Assembly: GCA_964440115.1 (NCBI GenBank)
Contig: CAYTPV010000002.1
Location: forward strand, 62,001 to 126,000
Direction: 5' to 3'
Length of the DNA stretch: 64,000 nt
From: JAEWWD01 sp964440115
GTDB taxonomy: Bacteria; Bacillota; Clostridia; Christensenellales; CAG-138
The position numbers were made by a program, and so were the translations under genes. The stretch's first letter is position 1. Each line of letters starts with the position of its first letter. This document shows, one piece after another, positions 35,217-42,570 of this stretch. Below the pieces are notes generated by a model. That model saw only the letters and a program-made list of their open reading frames with translations, did no database searches and was not told the origin of the DNA.

Positions 35217-36615
35217 GTTTTTCTGCCTCCTCTGTTTCTCGTGCCTGCTCTTTAAGCAGGGCTTTGATCTTCTCCACGCTCTGTGCTACCGCTACAGACC
35301 GCACGAGAATGTCGTCACAGAGCCTCACCTCCTTTCTGAGCACCTTGAGCTGCGCATTGATCTGCCTGACCTGTCCAGCCAGAACTTCCTTTTCTTCCGG
35401 GCTATCTCGTTTTGGGATCTCAGCCTGTATCCGTTTTCGCTGTTTGCACAGGCTCCCTATCTGCTGTTCCAGCTCACTTTTTCTGTTTTGAAGATCGGAT
35501 GCTGCTGAAAACCCATTCCGCTGCAGGTATTTCGTGTGCGTGCTGATGCGCTCCATCTGGCGTACTTCCTCACGAATAAAAAAAGCCGGCGCACGATCCG
35601 GTGTGCGCCGCGCTTCCCGCAGCTTATATAGATAATAATAATACAATGCCCGCAGTCCTTTGAATGTGGGTCGGCTTGGGGGTCGAAATACCACCCTGCG
35701 TCCCTTTCGGGTCTGCTTTTGATACGCCGGTGGAGAGGGCTTCTGTTGGAGTATACGCTTTTGAAGCGCTTCAGCTGTATATTGATCGCCCAGCGACCGC
35801 AGCCGGATAAACCGGTCGCCGCCGGGTGGCTTTACGGCGATGTGCTTGACGTCTGTTTTGACGATATAGCCCATGGCCCGAAGCTGTTTGAGGAATTGTG
35901 TGAATGTGAGGGAGCCTACAAGCGCACGGTCTATATCCTTGCGGACGAGCGTGCGCACCGTTGGCTTTTTTTCTTTTTCAGCCTGCCATTCTGCGTAGTG
36001 CTTTGCTTTGCCGGGCGCTGGATGCTCAATGACCGACAGTCGGTTCTCACGGCACAGCCGGTCGGAAGTCTTACGCATACCGCCATAATAATTGGTGAAG
36101 GTGTTCCTCCATTTTAACCCGTCAATGAAGGATACCGAATTGACTATAAAATGGTTGTGTAAATGTTTTTTGTCCAGATGTGTGGCCACAATAACCTGAA
36201 ACCGATCCCCCCACAATTCCTGCGCAAAGTTCAAGCCTATCTCATGCGCTTTTTCCGGGGTAACTTCACTAGGGGCAAAGGATTGATACCCATGAAAAGC
36301 AATTACGCCATCCTCCTTTTGGAATACCTTCTTTGTCATGTTCATTTCTGCACGGGCTGTTTCAGGACTACAGTTGATGCCTGAAATAAAGTACTCTTTA
36401 TGGGTCACATCTTCTTCTGATACACTCCCGTCTGCTACCAGGTCATGCAAACTGCTATCCTGCTTCGCAATATCCATGGCATATGCCATAACGTCACGCA
36501 ACGCCTGGTTTTGCTCCATCGAACAATTTGGATTGCGCGTTTTCACTTCATTCTCGACATACATTTCCACATGACCAAGCCAGCCTTTTACTGGCCAGAT
36601 TTTTGTAGTAGCCAT
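35161..36615 (-). CDS. MobA/VirD2-type relaxase (MOBP-like)
   Basis: 484 residues from ATG 36615. The N-terminal 230 are a relaxase domain: TKIWPVKGWLGHVEMYVEN, EYFISGINCSPETA, the metal-binding HLHNHFIVNS near residue 150-158 with an upstream His in IAFHGYQSF. Catalytic Tyr is likely near the N-terminus or in NYYGGMRK. The C-terminal part is coiled coil with many Lys/Arg/Glu. It nicks oriT and leads the strand into the recipient. MobC ends four bases upstream. Confidence 0.92.
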   Translation of the reverse strand: MATTKIWPVKGWLGHVEMYVENEVKTRNPNCSMEQNQALRDVMAYAMDIAKQDSSLHDLVADGSVSEEDVTHKEYFISGINCSPETARAEMNMTKKVFQKEDGVIAFHGYQSFAPSEVTPEKAHEIGLNFAQELWGDRFQVIVATHLDKKHLHNHFIVNSVSFIDGLKWRNTFTNYYGGMRKTSDRLCRENRLSVIEHPAPGKAKHYAEWQAEKEKKPTVRTLVRKDIDRALVGSLTFTQFLKQLRAMGYIVKTDVKHIAVKPPGGDRFIRLRSLGDQYTAEALQKRILQQKPSPPAYQKQTRKGRRVVFRPPSRPTFKGLRALYYYYLYKLREARRTPDRAPAFFIREEVRQMERISTHTKYLQRNGFSAASDLQNRKSELEQQIGSLCKQRKRIQAEIPKRDSPEEKEVLAGQVRQINAQLKVLRKEVRLCDDILVRSVAVAQSVEKIKALLKEQARETEEAEKHADRRRSRSTHQYDTQRR

Positions 36616-36619
36616 ACCT

Positions 36620-36967
36620 TTACGCCTGTTTATCTGGAAGCTCAAAATTGGAGCGTATCTCGAGAATTGCGTTGTGTAACATATTCAGGCTTTGTTGATA
36701 CGCTTGCACATCCATGCTTCCATATGCATTCAATCTGGCGCAGATTTGGTTGATGTTTTTCCCGATAGCACGAAGTTCCCGCAAAAGTTTGTGATATTCA
36801 ACAGGTGGGTGTTCCTTGGGAACATAACCGGCAATGAGAGTACGTATATACGCCTCTTGCGACAGTTCAGTCTTTGCGATATTCTTTTTCAGATTTTCGT
36901 ATTCTTCGATTGAAAGGTGCGTCCATATGCGTTTGTTTCGTTTTCTCAAAGGGAACTCTCCTTTCAT
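36620..36967 (-). CDS. MobC-type relaxosome protein
   Basis: Up to 115 residues. Ribbon-helix-helix-like N-terminus (RKRNKRIWTHLSIEEYENLKK), then the MobC pattern LRELRAIGKNINQICARLNAYG (key part IGKNINQICARLN). The ATG at 36967 has no ribosome site, whereas AAAGGAG seven bases before a TTG at 36949 suggests the real protein starts six codons later. It binds oriT and assists relaxase nicking. Confidence 0.88.
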   Translation of the reverse strand: MKGEFPLRKRNKRIWTHLSIEEYENLKKNIAKTELSQEAYIRTLIAGYVPKEHPPVEYHKLLRELRAIGKNINQICARLNAYGSMDVQAYQQSLNMLHNAILEIRSNFELPDKQA

Positions 36968-37060
36968 TCTTCATATTCTTCAAAATTAAAAGCAGTCTGC
37001 ATAATGGCAAGCTGCTTTTGATGCAATATTGAGTTGTTCGTAATACGTTTCGCCTGTTTC

Positions 37061-38287
37061 TTACAAAAGATTGCTTGGAATAAAACTATTCTGTGCATCA
37101 ATGGGAAAGGGGGCTTCACACATACAGATAATCCCCCCACTACCGCGAGCGATTGATGCCTTATCCAATACGGCAAATTTCTTTACCTCCCGCACATCAG
37201 GGTTGGCCGAACGTTTTACCTCCAATGGATGTATCAGATTGTTTTCTTCCACAAAAATGTCAATCTCTTTGTCATTGGAATCCCTGTAATAGCTCAAGTT
37301 AGCTTTGTTCTGAGCGTATGCGTAGTTTTTCAATAGCTCAATTACTACATAGTTCTCAAAATAGTGACCGCTTGCAGCGCCATTCATAAGGGTTTCCTTT
37401 GTCAACCACATAGAAAGAAACGAACAGAGGCCCGTATCGCTAAAATATAACTTTGGTGTTTTTGATAACCGCTTCAAGGCGTTATTGAAATAGGGCTGCA
37501 AGCGATAAACGATCCCCAACCCTTCCAATACATCTACCCATGCCTTTGCGGTAGGTGGCGTCACGCCAGCAGCTTCTGCCAGATTATTATAGTTGATTTG
37601 CTCTGAGACCAGCGCTGCACATGCAGAAAGCAGCCGTTTAAAGCGCGCATAATCCGTTATGCCGCCTGCTTCTGTCACATCCCGCATGAGGTAGGTATCC
37701 ACATATGAGTTGAAATACTCTTGGCGCTGCTCGTTATCTGCATGAAGCACCATGGGCATCCCCCCGCGCCAGATATGCTCGTAAACCAGATGGATATCAT
37801 TCTTAGGACGTTGCTGCTGCCGCGCCTGCAGGCATTCGAACGAAAAGTCTAATGTATCATCAAACAGCGAGCTGTCCTTTTCCCGCTGGGAAAGGCTGTA
37901 CATGGTTAAAATGCCGATACGGCCTGCCAAGGTCTCACGTATGTTTTTCATCATGCCAAACTGCTGCGAGCCCGTCAGCCAGAACAGGCCAGTCTCTTCT
38001 GTCGCATCGCATATGATTTTTATCTGGCTGAACAGCTGCGGCGCGTATTGAACTTCATCAATGATAATTGGTGGCTTATAGGTTTGGAAGAACAATACCG
38101 GATCTGTTTGCGCCAGATTGCGCACCATTATATCATCCAAAGAAACATAAGTACGGTTCTGTCCGTTTGCCAAATGTTTTAGCATTGTTGTCTTTCCTAC
38201 CTGCCGCGCGCCAGTGACGAGAACTGCCTTAAAGAAATCGCTCATGCGTAAGAACTTGCGTTCAAGCTCTCTTTCAATATACTTCAT
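37061..38287 (-). CDS. AAA ATPase with DUF4143 domain
   Basis: 408 residues. AAA_14 domain with Walker A VTGARQVGKTTML (about 25-36), Walker B PPIIIDEVQYAP, sensor WLTGSQQF; then DUF4143 with an AAGVTPPTAKAWVDVLEGLGI winged-helix segment and a C-terminal nuclease-like stretch NDKEIDIFVEEN...HPLEVKRS, whose D-E-K arrangement resembles a PD-(D/E)XK fold. Such proteins are common and lack a settled function. It interrupts the usual run from oriT to mobC and is probably cargo. Confidence 0.85.
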   Translation of the reverse strand: MKYIERELERKFLRMSDFFKAVLVTGARQVGKTTMLKHLANGQNRTYVSLDDIMVRNLAQTDPVLFFQTYKPPIIIDEVQYAPQLFSQIKIICDATEETGLFWLTGSQQFGMMKNIRETLAGRIGILTMYSLSQREKDSSLFDDTLDFSFECLQARQQQRPKNDIHLVYEHIWRGGMPMVLHADNEQRQEYFNSYVDTYLMRDVTEAGGITDYARFKRLLSACAALVSEQINYNNLAEAAGVTPPTAKAWVDVLEGLGIVYRLQPYFNNALKRLSKTPKLYFSDTGLCSFLSMWLTKETLMNGAASGHYFENYVVIELLKNYAYAQNKANLSYYRDSNDKEIDIFVEENNLIHPLEVKRSANPDVREVKKFAVLDKASIARGSGGIICMCEAPFPIDAQNSFIPSNLL

Positions 38288-38418
38288 AGCGCGCCCTCCA
38301 AACTACGATATATTAAACCGTATTTTATTATTTCATATTATTGTCAGTTTGTCAAAGAATTAAACATGCTAACTGTAGTTGGCTGGTTTAAACCTGATAG
38401 TGCGAAAAAAATGGGGTT

Positions 38419-38516
38419 TTAGGGGCGCAGCCCCTAACAAGTGTCATTTGTGGTCACACAAATGACGTGCTTGCTAAACCAAAACCACTAAACCAAAACC
38501 ACGCGTCGCTGCGCGT
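38419..38516. other. likely origin of transfer (oriT)
   Basis: Four ordered structures in 98 bases: hairpin TTAGGGGC-GCA-GCCCCTAA (38419-38437); hairpin with 10-base arms GTCATTTGTG / CACAAATGAC (38443-38466); a perfect tandem repeat of TAAACCAAAACCAC (38475-38488, 38489-38502); and a hairpin ACGCG-TCGCTG-CGCGT (38501-38516). It is noncoding, close to mobC-mobA, and has the inverted-plus-direct repeat make-up of relaxase origins. The nic site is not identified. Confidence 0.6.
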
Positions 38517-38580
38517 CCTCGGGTCTTGTCTGTGACTGGCTGAAAAGAGAAAGCTTAGAGCACCAGTCTATTCAGATGAG

Positions 38581-38856
38581 ACTATCGCTTGCCCAATGGT
38601 CAACTTCTCGGCGCTCAGTCCCATCGCAATGTTGCCCAATGGACTATTTCTTGCCCAATGGTCAACTATTCGGCGCTCAGTCCCATGACAATGTTGCCCA
38701 ATGGACTATTTCTTGCCCAACGGTCAACTTTTCGGCGCTCAGTCCCATGACGATGTTGCCCAATGGTCTATTTCTTGCCCAATGGTCAACTTTTCGGCGC
38801 TCAGGCCCATTGCAAAGTTGCCAGCTGGACTATTTCCTGCCCAGCTGGCAACTTTG
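38581..38856. repeat. 62-bp noncoding tandem repeat array, about 4.4 copies
   Basis: Units start at 38581, 38643, 38705, 38767 and 38829 (partial), each exactly 62 bases. Every unit carries TTGCCCAATGG twice and the core TCGGCGCTCAG(T/G)CCCAT. The period is not a multiple of three and no gene spans the array. The last unit has changed so that CCAATGG became CCAGCTGG. Confidence 0.9.
38813..38856. terminator. large hairpin at end of repeat array
   Basis: Perfect 16-base arms CAAAGTTGCCAGCTGG and CCAGCTGGCAACTTTG with a 12-base loop. It lies directly downstream of the minus-strand LPXTG gene (stop at 38865), where it would form in the transcript and could end or stabilise it; no clear T-run follows. 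Confidence 0.5.
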
Positions 38857-38864
38857 TGCAATTA

Positions 38865-41333
38865 CTATACTATCTGCTTCTTTCGTTTATAGCCTTTGCG
38901 AATGACCATAGATATGATTGCCGGTAAAATAACGCAACCGGCAAAGGAGATTCCATCTCCGGTTCTTGGTAAAGCGACTGCACTGTTGCCCGGGGAAACC
39001 TTTGCAACGAGGATAACTATCTGGCCGCCAGATAAAGGGATTTTTCCTGCGTAATCATTGATGTTGTAGTACGTACCGTTGCCAATCACCCTGGTAACGA
39101 TTGTATCTTCTTGGGACGTACGAATTAATAGCTTATCTGCATTAACTGCTACGCCGATTCCTTTATGGTCGCCAACGACCGTCACAAGCAATTTCTCTTC
39201 CTTCTGCTGAATAGCCGCTCCGCTTGGAAGATCAGCGGCATTTTCCGAAACTGATAAAACTACATCGGAGGATTTTACCACCGGATCGTAATATATAGCA
39301 TAAAATCCACTGTATACTGTAGTTTCATCGCCTGATGAATGAGCCGTCGTGAGTGCAACCTGATAAACTCCTTCCTGATTAACGATCAGGGAGGCTTCAC
39401 TGGCTCCAGTGATCGGTGCTCCATCCATGTACCATTGATAGGTTACAGCATCTTGTTTTGCAGACTTCACGTTCAGTTTCACGGGCCTGCTCTCTGTAAG
39501 CGTGATTGTTTTCGGTATCTCCAGATTACTGGAATCGTCTACATCAACAGATACGTTCAATTCCGGTTGTACTATCACGGTTTCTCTGCCAGTTGAACTT
39601 GAACGATCCGGTGTAGGCCGGGGGGTAGCAGGCAGTGAAGAGGGTGTAGCCGTGGGCAGTGTGGAAGGGGTACTTACGGGCGGTTCAGTTTCGGGGGGAG
39701 TTTCCTCATGCATCACGGTTACGGAAGCAGTTGAACCGTTCCACGTTTGACCTGCATCAAGCGACGCCTTAACCGTATACGCAATATCTTCCACGCCAGT
39801 ATTCGCTGGTAGTGTCAGAGATACGGTCTGCACGGTTTCGCTTCCGGTCGTAGTGCCAGAAATGTCAGGGCCTGCGCTCACCATGATATTGTCATATAAG
39901 TTCGTTCCGATCACTGAGACAGCAATATTGCCCCCGTTTGTGGAAAGTGTTTCTGGGGAAACACTCAATTCCGAAATAACAGTCGGGCTGTTGTGCTGCA
40001 CAGTAACTGTTACCGCGGTATCATCCCAGGTACTTCCACCATCCAGCGATATCCGGACAGTATAGATGGCATTGTCGGTTTCACTTGCATTGGCCGGTAC
40101 TGTGAGGGTAGCCTTTTGTAAGGTGCCGCTGCCGGTGGTAGTGCCGGATACAACGTTATCTTCACCAAGAAACAGAGAGACCTGTATCCCATCAGGCAAA
40201 TGCAAGCCACTGATCGAAATAAGGTTATCGCCACCGGTGTACATCATCCGGCCCGTAGCCTGTATGGAGGAGATAATCAGGCTTTGGGGATAAGTGGAAC
40301 TCGTTACATACTCGCTTTCGGCAAAGAGTGCGTCACAAGCTTTCACCCTATACGTTATTGAGAGCCATTCATCCTGCAGTTGATCATTAAATCCGGTTTC
40401 TTCCTGCGTCGATATGACAGACCACGTTGATCCATCGTCCAGGCTCCGTTCAAGAATGTATCGGGCGTCATTGTCATCGTCTACGGATGCATCCCAGCTG
40501 ATTTGTACGTCAGTCCCCACTGATATCGTCAGGTTCGAAGGCGCGCCGGGTACATGACCTTCAAGTATTATCCCGTCCGCATCCACGGCGTTATTGGACT
40601 TGAGTGTAAGTGCGGGCCTTACTCCCTTGACTGCTGTTGCGGCCGAAGTCCCGGCACTGCCCCCTCCAGCAGTAACATACTGTATAGAAACCCTACCTCC
40701 GTACTGATCGTATTCAGTCCATTGTGTACGGGTCCACCAATCTTGCAGGGTATTCGGATCGCTATCCGAATAGGCTTTTCTCATCTGTGAATTAGGAGAA
40801 TTAAAAAAAGTAAGATATGATCCTTCGTATATTGGAGAAATCATAGCCACATTGAATACTTCACCATCTGCCAGCAAAAATACTTTTCTGCTTATAGTGT
40901 TGTTCGGGTTTTGCGCGCCTACTCTGGATTTTATTGATACGCCAGTCACTTCGCCTCTCATATACTCATCCAGATACGAGTAATAAGTAGAAGCCAGCCA
41001 AGAGTCAATCGTTGAAGTGGAGTATCCGGTGCTTTCTTCTACAAGTTCGACAGAATTCCACTTCTGGCTGTCAACGATATTCTTTCGCAAAAGAAGCGTT
41101 CGTCCATTGCCGGACGTCGGATACCCGTGTTTTATCACAATGAAATCATGAAGAACACCGTTCTCACGAATTTTGACGATAGATCCGGGCGTGAGCGAAG
41201 CAAGACTTTTCGGTGCTGTGTTTGCAAAGGCAAGCCGGGGCGATGCAAGGCATACCATAACAAACAGGAAAATGATGATACAGGCAGAGCGTAATCTTTG
41301 GGACAAACGTGTGATCATACTTCTTTTCTCCAT
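38865..41333 (-). CDS. LPXTG-anchored surface protein of the element
   Basis: 822 residues. Signal peptide (to about residue 37, ASPRLAFA), a DUF6273-like domain (about 40-245; STIDSWLASTYY, NTISRKVFLLADGE, VRPALTLKS), a fibronectin-like domain with VQISWDASVDDDNDARYILERS, two IPT/TIG-like repeats (ISSIQATGRMMYTGGD.. and VISELSVSPETLSTNGG..), a Thr/Pro/Ser stalk (about 550-590), an Ig-like domain, then LPRTG near 788-792, a hydrophobic segment and basic tail KGYKRKKQIV. It should be fixed to the wall by a host sortase and may act in mating-pair adhesion. Confidence 0.85.
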   Translation of the reverse strand: MEKRSMITRLSQRLRSACIIIFLFVMVCLASPRLAFANTAPKSLASLTPGSIVKIRENGVLHDFIVIKHGYPTSGNGRTLLLRKNIVDSQKWNSVELVEESTGYSTSTIDSWLASTYYSYLDEYMRGEVTGVSIKSRVGAQNPNNTISRKVFLLADGEVFNVAMISPIYEGSYLTFFNSPNSQMRKAYSDSDPNTLQDWWTRTQWTEYDQYGGRVSIQYVTAGGGSAGTSAATAVKGVRPALTLKSNNAVDADGIILEGHVPGAPSNLTISVGTDVQISWDASVDDDNDARYILERSLDDGSTWSVISTQEETGFNDQLQDEWLSITYRVKACDALFAESEYVTSSTYPQSLIISSIQATGRMMYTGGDNLISISGLHLPDGIQVSLFLGEDNVVSGTTTGSGTLQKATLTVPANASETDNAIYTVRISLDGGSTWDDTAVTVTVQHNSPTVISELSVSPETLSTNGGNIAVSVIGTNLYDNIMVSAGPDISGTTTGSETVQTVSLTLPANTGVEDIAYTVKASLDAGQTWNGSTASVTVMHEETPPETEPPVSTPSTLPTATPSSLPATPRPTPDRSSSTGRETVIVQPELNVSVDVDDSSNLEIPKTITLTESRPVKLNVKSAKQDAVTYQWYMDGAPITGASEASLIVNQEGVYQVALTTAHSSGDETTVYSGFYAIYYDPVVKSSDVVLSVSENAADLPSGAAIQQKEEKLLVTVVGDHKGIGVAVNADKLLIRTSQEDTIVTRVIGNGTYYNINDYAGKIPLSGGQIVILVAKVSPGNSAVALPRTGDGISFAGCVILPAIISMVIRKGYKRKKQIV

Positions 41334-41376
41334 TTCTTTGATTTAGTGGTAAAAGAAAACCCCCGTCATGCGGAGG

Positions 41377-41640
41377 TCAGAACTGCTTTGTGAAATCACG
41401 AAGTGACTCGGGAAGAGCGCTCGGTTCTATGTCCTTTTCGGTTTCCGGTCTTATCTGTTGTTCCGGTTTCTCAGGTTGCGCGTTCGTATCAGGCTGTACC
41501 TCCTGCAGGCGTTCGGCAATCATGATACAGCCCACAATATATTCGCTCCGGCGACGCCCATGCTGTTCCACGCATTGCGCGGCCTTTTTGTGCCATGGAT
41601 CTTCAAGATCAAAGGAAATTTGGTATCTTGCGCGTTCCAT
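41377..41640 (-). CDS. small ParR-like DNA-binding protein
   Basis: 87 residues from ATG 41640, which overlaps the parM stop as TGATG. The N-terminal 45 residues (RYQISFDLEDPWHKKAAQ, GRRRSEYIVGCIMIAE) look like a ribbon-helix-helix; the remainder is an acidic Pro/Glu-rich tail, as in ParR proteins that contact actin-like ParM with the C-terminus. Assignment rests mainly on context. Confidence 0.65.
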   Translation of the reverse strand: MERARYQISFDLEDPWHKKAAQCVEQHGRRRSEYIVGCIMIAERLQEVQPDTNAQPEKPEQQIRPETEKDIEPSALPESLRDFTKQF

Positions 41641-42526
41641 CAGGAGTCCTCCAATAGGAGCCGATACCCTTCGGCATTTGAAAAACGATCCAATATCGCC
41701 ACGGTATAGATATCCGAAGTCTGCAGCACATCGCTGAGAAGCTCCGCGCCGCCACCGGCAAATACCATGGGAAACTGCAAATCGATTCCGCGTTCCCGCA
41801 GCCATTATGTAACTCTCTTACATACGTCCGGACATGATCTTTCGCTATCTCAACGATCCGTTTGCTCTGAATGTGCTGCATGTTCCCGCGTACCGCGCTG
41901 GCCACCTGCTCGTCGGTCAGGCGAATGGAGCGCTGCATGAGGGCATCCTTGATCCGGTTGAAGAGCGTTATAGTGCCAAGCGGCAGGCTGATACAGCTGG
42001 CCTTGTCTGGCTTCTTATTGCGTACCGACAGCACGTCCACCGTATACCCGCCGATATCCGCAATGGTGAGATCCGTGTAGCTGTCAAGCAATCGGTAATT
42101 CTTACACAGTGCAGCGTACCCTTGGGGGAACACTTTGCATTCAACGATATCGCAGGTATATTCGTCCTCACCATATGTGAAGGCGATATTGCGCCGGATG
42201 AAATAGTCCCGAAATGCCGTATGCTGCGCGCCATATACGCCGATCGGTAACCCCACGCCCAGCACAATGTACTGAGACTGAACGTTTTGCCGTTTCATTG
42301 CCTCCGCTATCGCAGGCAGAGTCAGCAGGAATGTACCCTCATCCTGCGTTTTGTCATTTCGCACATGCATGCGCCCGGTACCGATTGCGTAGTATTTGCC
42401 GTTGTAGTAAAGTTGACGCTCCGTATCTATGGACGGAGTACCGCTTTCAATAAATCCCGACATGTACAGCAGCCGGTCGCTGCTCTTGGTGTTGAAGTTT
42501 CCGTTGTCTACGCCAAGTTTCAACAT
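41640..42526 (-). pseudogene. ParM/StbA-like actin partition protein, frameshifted
   Basis: The frame from ATG 42526 gives an actin-like ATPase: LGVDNGNFNTKS (phosphate 1), GVGLPIGVYG, LTIADIGGYTVDVL (phosphate 2). Near 41798-41804 the reading frame slips: the expected C-terminus (RERGIDLQFP, MVFAGGGAELLSD as adenosine motif, AILDRFSNAEGYRLL, stop at 41640-41642) is intact in another frame. Restoring a single C in GGCTGCGGG would rejoin the two parts. ParM filaments push plasmid copies apart; the break should disable it unless it is a sequencing error or is bypassed. Confidence 0.8.
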
Positions 42527-42570
42527 TGTGTGTCCCTCCTATAATTTCAACTAGAAAACCCACCTGGATT

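Noticed and set aside
36964..37176. A 70-codon minus-strand frame between the AAA gene and mobC
   Set aside because: It overlaps the AAA gene 3' end in another frame, lacks a ribosome site and shows no family features.
38581..38856. CRISPR array
   Set aside because: The 62-base units are repeated without spacers and there are no cas genes.
41377..41805. A 142-codon protein starting at 41805
   Set aside because: The first 55 codons are the parM C-terminal region read out of frame; the real start is the ATG at 41640 overlapping the parM stop.
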